A stretch of DNA of 64,000 nucleotides from Lactuca virosa. Its lineage: Eukaryota; Streptophyta; Magnoliopsida; Asterales; Asteraceae. How positions within the stretch are numbered: position 1 is the first letter of the stretch; every line of letters starts with the position of its first letter. The position numbers and the translations under genes are program-made. The stretch is taken from positions 304,834,502 to 304,898,501 of the forward strand of contig CAKMRJ010002223.1 of the NCBI GenBank assembly GCA_928212115.1, read 5' to 3'. This document shows positions 22,236-34,954 of this stretch, piece by piece. The notes under the pieces are model-generated. The model worked only from the letters and a program-made list of their open reading frames with translations, searched no databases and had not been told where the DNA came from.

Positions 22236-23712
22236 ATTATCTCCCCCTTAGGATGATTACGTCCCGGAATCATCAACGAAATAGGACTCGTATATTGACT
22301 CCATACGTTATCTCTCCATCCTAAGCAATAAACATGAGGCTCAATCCTGCACCTACTGCTTGTACTATGTTGGACTTTCAATCGTAACTTTCGAGTTACA
22401 AAGCAACTCCTTATTGAGGACTCCTTCTTCTTCTTAGGATAAATACTTTCCTTTATCTATTGTAACAGACCGATGGGTCATGTTCTAATGACCTTTCATC
22501 GTATAATACATCGCTTAGACTCAAGTCTCTTAGTGTCAAGTTCCGAAATGGAATATACCTTCCTTCATATTCTAATGGGATATAATCATATCTTAACTTG
22601 TAGCATTTCTAGCTACAAACCTATTTAACAACGAGCGCGATGCTATCGGTCGCATTGATTTCAATCTTCTGACCGCAGTCAGATGCTACTTCGAACTTGG
22701 TTCTCGGAACCACATAACAACTCATCGTAGTCGGACTCAATTTGATATGACCACTAGGGTCGGAATAACAACCATCTTACTAGTCATTACCGAAACAATG
22801 GTAGTGACTTACTTGAATAAACGAAATCAATTACTAGTTTCTTGGTAACCTTGCAACTTTCCCTGATCCAAGTGCGAGTCCTGTGCTTCCGGTAGTATAT
22901 ATCTCTACTACTATTCACACCTACTCATACTCGTCCCAAGTATTGTATCGCAGTCCCCAAGTCCTAAAATCACAAAACAATTTAACACATACGAATGTGT
23001 CCAAATAATCATAGAAATTTTCCTAGACTCTACTAGGACTTCTTCCATGCGTATCTTCAATCATCATTTCTACTTCAACTCGGTTGGTGATGGAAATTCC
23101 AGACGATGGGACAACTTCAAGAATTGCACCAATCGTTCCATCATCCTGCCAATCGAAGGTGTACTTCAGACGTACCATACTCCTCAAAACGTTCCGTTAT
23201 TTTATCAGACATATTCTAAAGGCAAGATACCACTCTTACGATATCTTCCGATAGGTGTCATTCTCTATCGTAAGCCTTTCATTTCCTCCATCTACTCAAT
23301 TCTCTACGAGTATTCATCATAACGTTTTGTACACCCAAGCAGACGTTCGGTGTACTAGGCGAGAATTTAAGATAAGAAAGCTTTATTTACGATAGACATA
23401 TAAATCTCCTTATCACTCCAAAACGTTTACATGCTAGTTCTAATACCGTAGTCGTACGCTTAGAATCCTAAACACATAGGGTTTCCAGACCCGGTCGGCA
23501 ACAGACCATAGATCCGAACAAATAATATCAGATATGGAAAACATATAACATTTAGCACATAAAAGCATTTTAGGAAACTTTCCTAAAATATACTAGTGCT
23601 CGTGTCTTAAAATATGGTAGACACTCATCTCACCATCATCGCTTAGCATTCTAAGTTTAACTCTAGAAATCCTACAAATTCCTAGTTCGGTTAAAATAAT
23701 GCTCTGATACCA
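22236..23712 (-). mobile_element. Chain internal region 4
   Basis: Nearly identical to region 5. One visible difference is ccaaataatc against ccaaaataatc near 23007/26565, which shortens the antisense frame here to 23047-23322. It ends with the primer-site complement (23701-23712), which joins a truncated LTR 5. Confidence 0.85.
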
Positions 23713-25797
23713 AAACAAAATATGATAAAATTTATCAAAACGTTTCTCAAAGAGAATGTATTTTCATTAAATAGTAAAACCTCGGGATGTTATGTTCCGA
23801 TACAGACCAAAAGCATAAATAGTACAATACAGACCTTACAACAGTTATTTACAACTACTGGTCTATTATCCAACATCTCTCATCAAGTCCACCAACTTAT
23901 ACTCTTGTGCCATTACCTGTAATACAAAGAAAACTGAGTGGGTCAGGCTTGGGAGCCTGGTGAGCATATAGGGTTTTCAACCCACAATTATATAATTATC
24001 ATATTCAATCATCAAACAATCAACCCTAATTACCCATCCGCATTATCTCATTTGTTTCTTAAAGCTTTACCCTAAGAGTCAATTATCCTCCATTCATTCA
24101 TTCCTAAGGATTGACCTAAGGAATTGGCACAAAGTCCATTTGCTACCATGGTTTATACAATAGGCACTATGTTACATAGTCGCCAGGGTTACACAATAGG
24201 CACTACGTCGCATTGTCGCCAGGGTTTACATAATAGGAACTATGTTGCATAGTCGCCAACATTTACTCAATAGGCACTACGTCTCATAGTCGCCAGGGTT
24301 TACGTAATAGGCACTACGTCGCATAGTCGCCAACATTTACTCAATAGCCACTACGTCGCATAGTCGCCATGGTTTCTACTATAGGCACTACATCTCATAG
24401 TCGCCAGGGTTTATACCATACCATCTTTCATCATATTCCAACTATTTCATCTACCCATGCTCTACCCAACATATTTCTAGATATAAAATACATATACAAT
24501 TTAAGCCATTTAAAACCTGTATAAAACATCCATTCCACATCCATTTCAAATAAACAAACAATATATAACACATAGCACATATTTCATAGCAAATACTTCA
24601 TATTTATGTGTTAGAAGAAAGTAACTACACACTCACTTGATCAGAAGATGGTCGAGCAGCACTACGGCTTGTAAAAGTAGTATTCTTCAGTGAAACCGGG
24701 AGATCTTCACAAAAACCGGGCTTCTCGCGGGCAGGGCTTCGGCTCGGTAATTCTGTTTATCGGGATCTTCGGGGCTTCGGGGACTTGCTTCGGGTATCGG
24801 GAATGATACCGGGGCTTCGGGGTATAACTTGCACGCAAAACGATGCAAAAATGAGAGAGAAAGAAGAATTTGAGCAAAGAAACTCGGCTGCCCTCGACTT
24901 CTATTTATAGGGTGCTGAAACTCGATTTACGCTGGGCGTAATCTCGGAGTACGGTGGGCGTACTTCGGTTACGCTGGGCGTACACTTTGGATCAGGCAAA
25001 AGACGTCAGTGCTTACGATCCCAGGTACTCGAGTGTTGGGTCAGGTCGACGTGGCCCATTTCAGTCCATGCATACGGGTACGCTGGGCGTACTCCATTAC
25101 GCTTAGCGTAACCCGATTAATCAAACTTCAAAATTGCGTAACTTTCGCATACGAGCTCCGTTTTTGACGTTCTTTATATCCACGCGTAGGGGAGACTACG
25201 CTCTACAACTTTCGTTTAGACTCCGTCGGCTAATTTTGACTTTATTTTTATTATATTATTTTTAGTAGGCCGGGACAGGAAAACTCCGTTATAAAATCAT
25301 AACTTCTTCATCTGACGTCCGTTTTCATCTGTCATTTTACCGTTGGACTACTATTGATGAGATCTTCGATTCTCGTTTAGGTTGTTTCGGCTAGAAATCA
25401 CTCGATCTCATATTCAAACTCTAGGTTGCATACCGCTAAGTCGAAACTTCGAAAAATCATAACTTCCTCATACGAAGTCAGATTTAGACGTTCTTCTTAT
25501 GCACGCTCTCGGTTTAACATATTCTACGACTTTCGTTTAGATTGCTAAGGCCAAATATCGCTGTTTCATAAATTCACTATTTACGTCGCGCTGTGTCGTG
25601 CCGGTTCTGTCGCGAAACTTCGACAGGTCATAACTTCTTCGTTATAACTCGGATTTCGGCATTCTTTATATATCTGGAATCCTTGTCACGACCACTACAA
25701 CCTAGTTAAGATTATTCATTCTAAATAATCTTTTATCAAAAAGTCACTTTGATGCTTATCTTCTCTAAATTGACTAGCCCTGATCTACGACGTTACA
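23713..25797 (-). repeat. Chain LTR 5, truncated and chimeric
   Basis: The first ~105 bp of the LTR are missing: the primer site gctctgatacca runs straight into aaacaaaatatg, which in the other LTRs lies after tttgttccc. The join falls in a ccaaaac microhomology. The left part matches LTR 6 and the right part matches LTR 4, so the LTR is a recombinant. The TATA box is intact (24901-24910). Confidence 0.9.
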
Positions 25798-27275
25798 ATT
25801 ATCTCCCCCTTAGGATGATTACGTCCCGGAATCATCAACGAAATAGGACTCGTATATTGACTCCATACGTTATCTCTCCATCCTAAGCAATAAACATGAG
25901 GCTCAATCCTGCACCTACTGCTTGTACTATGTTGGACTTTCAATCGTAACTTTCGAGTTACAAAGCAACTCCTTATTGAGGACTCCTTCTTCTTCTTAGG
26001 ATAAATACTTTCCTTTATCTATTGTAACAGACCGATGGGTCATGTTCTAATGACCTTTCATCGTATAATACATCGCTTAGACTCAAGTCTCTTAGTGTCA
26101 AGTTCCGAAATGGAATATACCTTCCTTCATATTCTAATGGGATATAATCATATCTTAACTTGTAGCATTTCTAGCTACAAACCTATTTAACAACGAGCGC
26201 GATGCTATCGGTCGCATTGATTTCAATCTTCTGACCGCAGTCAGATGCTACTTCGAACTTGGTTCTCGGAACCACATAACAACTCATCGTAGTCGGACTC
26301 AATTTGATATGACCACTAGGGTCGGAATAACAACCATCTTACTAGTCATTACCGAAACAATGGTAGTGACTTACTTGAATAAACGAAATCAATTACTAGT
26401 TTCTTGGTAACCTTGCAACTTTCCCTGATCCAAGTGCGAGTCCTGTGCTTCCGGTAGTATATATCTCTACTACTATTCACACCTACTCATACTCGTCCCA
26501 AGTATTGTATCGCAGTCCCCAAGTCCTAAAATCACAAAACAATTTAACACATACGAATGTGTCCAAAATAATCATAGAAATTTTCCTAGACTCTACTAGG
26601 ACTTCTTCCATGCGTATCTTCAATCATCATTTCTACTTCAACTCGGTTGGTGATGGAAATTCCAGACGATGGGACAACTTCAAGAATTGCACCAATCGTT
26701 CCATCATCCTGCCAATCGAAGGTGTACTTCAGACGTACCATACTCCTCAAAACGTTCCGTTATTTTATCAGACATATTCTAAAGGCAAGATACCACTCTT
26801 ACGATATCTTCCGATAGGTGTCATTCTCTATCGTAAGCCTTTCATTTCCTCCATCTACTCAATTCTCTACGAGTATTCATCATAACGTTTTGTACACCCA
26901 AGCAGACGTTCGGTGTACTAGGCGAGAATTTAAGATAAGAAAGCTTTATTTACGATAGACATATAAATCTCCTTATCACTCCAAAACGTTTACATGCTAG
27001 TTCTAATACCGTAGTCGTACGCTTAGAATCCTAAACACATAGGGTTTCCAGACCCGGTCGGCAACAGACCATAGATCCGAACAAATAATATCAGATATGG
27101 AAAACATATAACATTTAGCACATAAAAGCATTTTAGGAAACTTTCCTAAAATATACTAGTGCTCGTGTCTTAAAATATGGTAGACACTCATCTCACCATC
27201 ATCGCTTAGCATTCTAAGTTTAACTCTAGAAATCCTACAAATTCCTAGTTCGGTTAAAATAATGCTCTGATACCA
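25798..27275 (-). mobile_element. Chain internal region 5
   Basis: A near-identical duplicate of region 4 about 3.56 kb away. It has the polypurine-tract complement, leader stem near 26453, the shared antisense frame 26445-26885, and a primer-site complement at 27264-27275 that again joins a truncated LTR. Confidence 0.85.
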
Positions 27276-29376
27276 AAACAAATATGATAAAATTTATCAA
27301 AACGTTTCTCAAAGAGAATGTATTTTCATTAAATAGTAAAACCTCGGGATGTTATGTTCCGATACAGACCAAAAGCATAAATAGTACAATACAGACCTTA
27401 CAACAGTTATTTACAACTACTGGTCTATTATCCAACATCTCTCATCAAGTCCACCAACTTATACTCTTGTGCCATTACCTGTAATACAAAGAAAACTGAG
27501 TGGGTCAGGCTTGGGAGCCTGGTGAGCATATAGGGTTTTCAACCCACAATTATATAATTATCATATTCAATCATCAAACAATCAACCCTAATTACCCATC
27601 CGCATTATCTCATTTGTTTCTTAAAGCTTTACCCTAAGAGTCAATTATCCTCCATTCATTCATTCCTAAGGATTGACCTAAGGAATTGGCACAAAGTCCA
27701 TTTGCTACCATGGTTTATACAATAGGCACTATGTTACATAGTCGCCAGGGTTACACAATAGGCACTACGTCGCATTGTCGCCAGGGTTTACATAATAGGA
27801 ACTATGTTGCATAGTCGCCAACATTTACTCAATAGGCACTACGTCTCATAGTCGCCAGGGTTTACGTAATAGGCACTACGTCGCATAGTCGCCAACATTT
27901 ACTCAATAGCCACTACGTCGCATAGTCGCCATGGTTTCTACTATAGGCACTACATCTCATAGTCGCCAGGGTTTATACCATACCATCTTTCATCATATTC
28001 CAACTATTTCATCTACCCATGCTCTACCCAACATATTTCTAGATATAAAATACATATACAATTTAAGCCATTTAAAACCTGTATAAAACATCCATTCCAC
28101 ATCCATTTCAAATAAACAAACAATATATAACACATAGCACATATTTCATAGCAAATACTTCATATTTATGTGTTAGAAGAAAGTAACTACACACTCACTT
28201 GATCAGAAGATGGTCGAGCAGCACTACCGCTTGTAAAAGTAGTATTCTTCAGTGAAACCGGGAGATTTTCACAAAAACCGGGCTTCTCGCGGGCAGGGCT
28301 TCGGCTCGGTAATTCTGTTTATCGGGATCTTCGAGGCTTCGGGACTTGCTTCGGGTATCGGGAATGATACCGGGGCTTCGGGGTATAACTTGCACGCAAA
28401 ACGATGCAAAAATGAGAGAGAAAGAAGAATTTGAGCAAAGAAACTCGGCTGCCCTCGACTTCTATTTATAGGGTGCTGAAACTCGATTTATGCTGCGCGT
28501 AATCTCGGAGTACGCTGGGCGTACTCGGTACGCTGGGCGTACTTCGGTTACGCTGGGCGTACACTTCGGATCAGGCCGAAGATGTCATTGCTTACGATCC
28601 CAGGTACTCGAGTGTTGGGTCAGGTCGACGTGGCCCGTTTCAGTCCATGCATACGGGTACGCTGGGCGTACTCCATTACGCTTAGCGTAACCCGATTAAT
28701 CAAACTTCAAAATTATGTAACTTTCGCATACAAGCTCCGTTTTCGACGTTCTTTATATCCACGCGTAGGTGAGACTACGCTCTATAACTTTCATTTAGAC
28801 TCCGTCGGCTAATTTTGAGGTTATTTTTACTATATTATTTTTAGTAGGCCGGGACAGGAAAACTCCGTTATAAAATCATAACTTCTTCATCTGACGTCCG
28901 TTTTCGTCTGTCTTTTTACCGTTGGACTACTATTGACGAGATCTTCGATTCTCGTTTAGGTTGTTTCGGCTAGAAATCGCTCGATCTAATATTCAAACTT
29001 TGGGCTGCATACCGCTAAGTCGAAACTTCGAAAAATCATAACTTCCTCATACGAAGTCGGATTTAGACGTTCTTCTTATGCACGCTCTCGGTTTAACATA
29101 TTCTACGACTTTCGTTTAGATCGCTAAGGCCAAATATCGCTCTTTCGTAAATTCACTATTTATGTCGCGTTGTGGGTGCCGGTTCTGTCGCGAAACTTCG
29201 ACAGGTCACAACTTCTTCGTTATAACTCGGATTTTGACATTCTTTATATATCTGGAATCCTTGTCACGACCACTACTACCTAGTTAAGATTATTCATTCT
29301 AAATAATCTTTTATCTAAAAGTCACTTTGATGCTTATCTTCTCTAAATTGACTAGCCCTGATCTACGGGCGTTACA
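27276..29376 (-). repeat. Chain LTR 6 (5' end of the chain)
   Basis: It carries the same ~105-bp terminal truncation as LTR 5. The TATA box is intact (28462-28471). Its right part differs from LTR 5 (gctgcgcg, cttcggatcaggccgaag) and ends CTACGGGCGTTACA, followed by the CCAAA duplication. As the outermost 5' LTR of the chain it would drive transcription if any unit is active, but its truncation removes the LTR end next to the primer site. Confidence 0.9.
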
Positions 29377-29381
29377 CCAAA

Positions 29382-29907
29382 GCTCTACCTGATAATGCTA
29401 ATTTGTCCCAGAAGAAAACATATCTCACGGGCTACTGTATAACTCAAATCCTAGGCTATCCTAAGATTTTATCAATCTCATCAAACCATAACTCAAATCA
29501 ATCATAACAGGTTGCCCTATGCATGCAAATTATACACAGAACATGATCAAATAGACTTTCGAATAACAGGCTCTACCCTAGGACCATAGCCATACAAGGA
29601 ACATGAAATAAGGCCAAATCAATCATCCTAAGGCTATAAGATCCTAACCATATACAATTTTTAAAGCATACACATAGCAAAATCCATCCAACTATCATAA
29701 TCCAAATATCAGTATAACATGGCTAACATATTGGGGAACTACATACTTGAGCCCGGCCGATCACGCGCATTGCACTCTCCCCTTTTTCAATTTTAAGAAG
29801 TTTTTAACTTGTAATTTTTGAAAACAATTTTACCATTTCCTTAGTTTGAGTCCTGGCACACCCGAGAGTGTGCCCGAATCCCTCAAACTAAGGCTCTGAT
29901 ACCAATT
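29382..29907 (-). mobile_element. Element A leader (distal part) and primer-binding site
   Basis: This is the continuation of the leader cut at 9029. The primer-site complement gctctgatacca is at 29893-29904, directly left of LTR 29908-31722. No ORF is visible. It contains ctcaaactaaggctctgata, the leader end that also occurs in element F (about 59660) in related form. Confidence 0.8.
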
Positions 29908-31722
29908 TGTAATGGCCCAAATTTCCAAATATATTCTTTCTTTTTTAAATAATCAAAACATTCCCATAAACCATAAAATCTCAATGACAATTGTTTTCAA
30001 ATTCATAACATCAACATTTTATTTCAAATATCAAAGTGTCCCAATAAAAATGCCTGAGAGAGTGCATGTCGTGCCATCAAACCTTGCCCTTTCCCTTAGG
30101 CTCTAAAGTACCTGAAACAATCAACAAACTGTAAGGTAATGCTTAGTGAGTTCCCCAAAGCATACCCCACACAATCCACATAATCACATAATCCATAAAA
30201 GCTATATAAGCTACATAAACCACATAAGCCATGCATACAACATATAGGGATTCCCTGGAAACCCTTCAGGGTCTTACTCCGGGTGCCTCGGGAACCCCCC
30301 GAGGTCTTAGCCCAAGGATGCCCTGGAAACCCTCCAGGGTCTTACTCCAGGTGCCTCGGGAACCTCCCGAGGTCTTAGCCCAAGGATCCCCTGGAAACCC
30401 TCCAGGGTCTTACTTCGGTTGCCTTGAAACCCCCCGAGATCTTTACTAAGGATGCCTTGGAAACCCTCCAAGGTCTTACACATAAATGCCTCGGGAACCC
30501 CCTGAGGTCTTTTATGCAAGTATCACAAATAACTAGCATACCATATATCCCATAACCAACTAGCATATCACAAAACAAATAATGGGCCGACCTTGGTGCC
30601 TTACACCCATTGGTATGGTGAGGAGACTCACCTCTCAAGAATGCTGAAGTTATAAGATAAGTCTCAACGCGTAGCTCCAACTCAACTGCCTACAACCATC
30701 ATGTGACTAACTTTGTCAAAATCCCGAAATACCAAAAAATACTCTCAAAGTCAAACTTGGTCAACCATGGTCAAAGTCAAGGTCAACATTCCATGTTGAC
30801 CCAACGCGTCGAGTGCATCTAGGAACTCGTCGAGTTCCTTCAGTGTTCAGATAACAGGGGAAAAACCCTAACCAACTCGCCGAGTTCTCTGTGCATACCG
30901 AAAACAGGAAAACCCGATCCAACTCGTCGAGTTGCCAGGGCAACTCGTTGAGTTTTCCCCTGTCTTAATATATTCAGTCCTTCCAGTCGAAAACAAAGCC
31001 CCAAACTACAGATCCAGTCCCTTAGGACTTAAATAACACATAAAGTTGCAAACTTTACGTGCATGCAAGGCCTCAAGAGGCCAAAAACCTAAAACTAAGT
31101 TTCGTACAAGGTTTAGGGCATGGAGAAGGTCCTAGACTAGATAAAGTCAGCAACTTTATGTCCATGGAGGCGTAGAGGTGTCGAGATCTGAAACCATATC
31201 CTCATGACAAGTTCAAATCCGAGAATGGCACCATTATGCACCAAAAGTGACCATAAACTTTCATAAGAGTAGATCTAAGCAAATAAAGGTCAAGTTAGCA
31301 ACTTTATACCTCAATATGGTTGCCAAAACAGAGTAGATGTCGGATCTACTGCTTCTTCCTTTACTCCAACCTCTTCAAGCTCTAAGTTCCTTCACAACCA
31401 CACTAAAATCACTCTCCAAAGCTATCTCACACACTCAAGAAGGTATAAGGCTCGAACTAGGGTTTCTCTGGGTTGTAATGACGATGAGGGAGGCTATAAA
31501 TGAGCCATAAGTTCTTTATATAGGGTACAAAACCTAGAAAATTGAGGTTTTCCTTCCCAGTATCTATTCGTCGAGTTGGGGCCTCCCAAGTTGTCGAGTA
31601 GACCCTAAGTCCCGCGTCCAAAAAGACCTCTACTCGGTGAGCTGGGGCTCCCCAACTCGTCGGGTTGTAGTGCAAAACCCTAAAATTTTGAAAAATAAAT
31701 GATACTTGAAACAAGCGTTATA
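29908..31722 (-). repeat. Element A 5' LTR
   Basis: It starts TGTAATGGCCC (TGTAACGACCC in the other copy) and ends GCGTTATA (GAGTTACA in the other copy). It contains the minisatellite (30245-30520), a palindrome cluster (about 30805-30955, including a unit absent from the left LTR), a TATA box at 31511-31523 and a second cluster to 31665. Divergence from the left LTR is scattered along its length, mainly transitions, which implies an old insertion. Confidence 0.9.
30245..30520. repeat. GC-rich minisatellite in LTR A (right copy)
   Basis: Same roughly 66-bp tandem unit as at 2948-3222, built from cctggaaaccctccagg and cctcgggaaccccccgagg halves. Frames of 70-101 codons across it are unit-length artefacts. 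Confidence 0.85.
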
Positions 31723-31727
31723 TCCTA

Positions 31728-32560
31728 TGCATAATATGGCTTAAATCATGAATTCATTAGAAAATCAAACATAATATAAATCATTTCATCTAGTTCAAAC
31801 CTATGAGCTATGTAATTTTGAGGCTAGCTCAAAATGGTGCCATATGACAATGCCAAGAATTCTCCAAAATAATCTTGTGTCTTGATCCCTTTCAAGATAT
31901 TGCCAATATATATATAAGGACATGAAACTTTTAACATTCATTTTATCTCTCCCGTATAGATTTTACATTCCAAGAATGTATCTTCTCTTTCCTAAGTCTT
32001 TCATTTTAGAAACACTTTCCGAGTCAAGGTGAAAACGACCTTGCTTACTCAGAATGTGATTTCAAATGATTAAGTATGTCTCACTTATAAAAGATTAGGA
32101 ATTTCACTATGCTCCCACTAGTTCTTAGTAAACACAAATGTTCTATTCATTTTGATATAAAAACATACCTTATGGTTTTACATAAAATGATGATTGCAAC
32201 ATTGAGATGTTTGCTTTATATCCACAAGTGGATCTCAATCTCTACACATTTTGTTAGGATAACATGGATTAAGAAAACCTCCAGGCTAATCTATATAGAT
32301 ATCTTCTAGTAGATGTCTATTAAGAAAAGCGGTCTTTCTTGAAACCTATTTGCTATATCTCATATTAAGAATTTGAATTTATAGCAAACAATATCCTTAT
32401 TGATCTAGTCATAGCTACTTGTGGAAAAGGGTTGATCACAGTCAATGTCATGAGTATGATGAGGACCATAGTCAATGACATGAGTATGAGAAAATCATTT
32501 TATAACAAGTCTTGCTTTAAATGTGTATGGTTATCCATGTAATTTATTCTTTCTTGAAGA
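31728..32560. mobile_element. Probable continuation of element H, no coding signal
   Basis: Beyond the degraded target site of A the sequence is AT-rich, in the style of H and E internal regions (for example tgctcccactag near 32111, also at 49159 in E). I see no domain. Assignment to H rests on position and style only. The right boundary with the Athila-like fragment is not sharp. Confidence 0.35.
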
Positions 32561-33028
32561 AAAAATTTCTCCTTCTAGCCTTGCTACATAGTCATGAAGA
32601 TCAAGAAACATGAAGAAAAGTTCAAAAAGTTCCAAAAATCAAAGACTCGATGTTGAAGACTCAAGAATAAGGCAATTTGTCAAGTTATTTATTTTTCTTT
32701 CTAGGTTATTTTTCCATATGTATGCTTGGGGGATTAACCAAAAATTACCTTGAGGTTAAGAAAGATTTATGAGGATATATTCGGAGGGATGCATAAAATG
32801 AGTGTTGTTCAAAAGAAGTGGGGAAGTGTTTATGAAGATTTGAAGTATTTAGGATTGGGAAGTTCTTAGGAAAAATATAGACATAAATACATGTATTGCG
32901 GTCTTGGGGTAATGGAGAGGCTCAAAATGGATTGTCTTGTGTGATGTTGGTGACTAGGGTTTTGATATGATGATAATAATAAAATTAGGTTTGCTTGAGG
33001 GCAAGCAAAAGCCAAGTGTGGGGTATTT
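32561..33028 (+). mobile_element. 3' internal end of an Athila/Tat-like gypsy element (I)
   Basis: It ends in gcttgagggcaagcaaaagc and caagtgtgggg, the polypurine-tract context typical of Athila/Tat-type plant elements, directly before an LTR start. No ORF is present. The upstream part of the element is absent, and its left limit is uncertain. Confidence 0.5.
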
Positions 33029-34567
33029 TGATATTTGCATATTTAGTTATGTATTTAGTACATTATCTTAATACATTTAGCTACAATTACGCTTATTTTG
33101 GGACAAAAGGTACTTATTATGGTTGAAATATGTTTTGTAGTAGCAAAGACTTGCTCGGGATAAAACGGAAGCAAACGAAGAGCTAGAAACAGGAAAGTGC
33201 GAGCTTAGGCAAGAAGAAGACACGAAAATGATGTTGTTGGACAGCTTGACCACTCGTCAGTATTTTGACCATATACCATGACTCGTAACTCCAATTGACG
33301 TAACTCAAAATGATTTGAAAACTACACAAAATTCCGGATGACTTTTGTGTTTTGAGAAAAGTTTTATTCCTAATGAAAACGACGTTGTGAATGGAATTTT
33401 CGTGATTCTTGACGTTGACTTGGAGAATACAGGATATACTCGAGTACCATGTCGCGGTGGAGGTCAACCACGATGTGGTGACCAGATTTTGGTGGTTATA
33501 AATATTCTGGACATTAGGTCGAATCCAGAGGGCAGATGGATTAAGGCTGTGATTATTTACAAAGAAAAACCATTCTAAGAACCCTTTGAGGGCAGAATTT
33601 GACTAGAGATGAAAGGATAAAGAGATTGGAGCAAGGATTGACACATTTTCATTCGGTTTTCCTAGTTTAATCATGTTTAGCTTAGTTTTCCTTTTGTTTA
33701 TGTGTTTTCCAGCTGTGATTATGGGCTAATAACCCTTGCTTTCATTTAGATTAGATGAACTCTTAATTACTTTGTGTTGATTTCTTGTTTGATGAATTGA
33801 TGAAGTTAGTTTTAGCTTTAAATATTGTTTGATAAATCTAAACCTAGTTTGTTAAAGTTTCTATCTTTATCACCTTGTCTCAAGTTTTGTGTATTTAAAA
33901 TGGAGTTAGTTGCTTCAAAATTGATTTACCTAGTTGTTTATGATCATTAAATTGCTAGAGATAGGATTGGCCATATCCTCGTATAGGTCATAAGTTAGTT
34001 GCTTAACTGTGTTAGAGAGAAGTATTTGATCATAATATTTGCTCGAGTACTAGACTTGACCAAATAATAGTAGTCTGTAGATTCTATCATTCAGAGTCCA
34101 AATTACCTTTAAAATCAATTTAATATCCTTAACTTGCATGATCATTGGGGTTAAAGTTGTTAAATTGACTTATGTTAGTTAGTCTGACTATGATGCCTAG
34201 TAACTTTTATTTGGTAACTAACGGAATTAATCCATTGTCTTGGAATCAACCATAGGAAAAATGAGGGATTCGAAGCTAAACGAAAGTATCTTTTATTCTT
34301 GGTTTTAAAGTGTCTTTTTAGTGATTAATTAGGTATTTAGTTTAAGTTTTTTTGAACTTGTAAAATCAGATAAAACCCCCACTTTTAGTTGTTTTTCTTA
34401 CTTTAACTTTAAGTAATTATTTTATTAATTAAATATCGTTCCCTATGATCGACACCTGACTTACCCAAGCTATTATATAATATGACTAGGTACACTTCCT
34501 ATAAGTGCATAATTTAGCTAATTAGTTAGGTTTATAAGTTTAAAGTTAGATAGGTATATAAAGTGCA
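33029..34567 (+). repeat. LTR of Athila/Tat-like element I
   Basis: It starts TGATATTTGCATA. It contains the usual mid-LTR tract (gctgtgattatgggctaata, then attactttgtgttgatttc). The 3' end reads ccctatgatcgacacctgac and ggtacacttcctataagtgc, the terminal signature of this group. The ending at a CA near 34567 is approximate. I find no target duplication. A 77-codon frame at 33345-33578 inside it is probably chance. Confidence 0.65.
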
Positions 34568-34688
34568 CATTAGAGTTCAAGAAGCCGAATCATCAACAAA
34601 TCAACAACCAATAAAAAGAACCACAATGTGTCATGTATGTAGAGAGACCAATAAATATACACGAGAGTGCCCCATGCAAAAATCCAGT
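34568..34688 (+). pseudogene. gag: Copia element C: gag zinc-knuckle fragment
   Basis: The plus strand at 34625-34688 encodes CHVCRETNKYTREC, a CX2CX4HX4C copia nucleocapsid knuckle in which the His is replaced by Lys. It is followed by PMQKSS. It is cut at 34688 by solo LTR B (TSD CCAGT); the frame resumes at 38407 with YINRYANVVEDLTHLV. The N-terminal gag is not visible. Confidence 0.6.
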
Positions 34689-34954
34689 TATAACATCCCA
34701 AAAATGCTGATAAAAAATTTTCATTTTTAAAATCATCAAATCCATACATTAAGTTTCTCAAAACCAATCATAGTAAAAATGTATCAAAAACATCAGAGTG
34801 AGATAACAATCCTCGGTGCGAAAATCATAAGGGGATGTTGTGAAGTCAAGTCGGGCCCATCCCTTTGGAACTAGAACTACCTGAAAAATGTTTAAACCAC
34901 ATACCGTAAGCACAAAGCTTAGTGAGTTTCCCAAAATACCACATACCATACAAA

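Larger units (their letters stand above)
9030..29376 (-). mobile_element. Tandem chain of a non-autonomous gypsy-like LTR retrotransposon (6 LTRs, 5 internal regions)
   Basis: Six LTRs of about 2.1-2.2 kb alternate with five internal regions of about 1.48 kb. Every internal region has a polypurine-tract complement at its left and a primer-site complement (gctctgatacca) at its right, so all units are complete and in the same (minus) orientation. Only the outer ends are flanked by a target duplication, CCAAA at 9025-9029 and 29377-29381. No gag or pol is encoded. The likeliest history is one insertion into the leader of A, then growth by unequal LTR recombination, or integration of a pre-formed multimer. 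Confidence 0.92.
2611..31722 (-). mobile_element. Element A: Tekay-like gypsy retrotransposon carrying a nested 20-kb chain
   Basis: A gypsy element on the minus strand. The 3' LTR is 2611-4402, the polyprotein remnant 4403-8870, the leader 8871-9029 plus 29382-29907, the primer site 29893-29904 and the 5' LTR 29908-31722. Gene order gag, protease, RT, RNase H, integrase, chromodomain is that of chromoviruses, and the sequence style fits the Tekay/Del clade. The leader is interrupted by 9030-29376, bounded by CCAAA duplications. A's own target duplication is degraded: tttta (2606-2610) against tccta (31723-31727), differing by two C/T transitions. Many stops, frameshifts and an integrase rearrangement show it is inactive. 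Confidence 0.9.

Noticed and set aside
31728..32560. Possible degenerate reverse transcriptase in the AT-rich stretch
   Set aside because: Reading both strands gave no run of RT motifs; left as unassigned transposon-like DNA.
33345..33578. 77-codon plus-strand frame in the Athila-like LTR
   Set aside because: It sits inside an LTR with no family match; the length is compatible with chance in this base composition.
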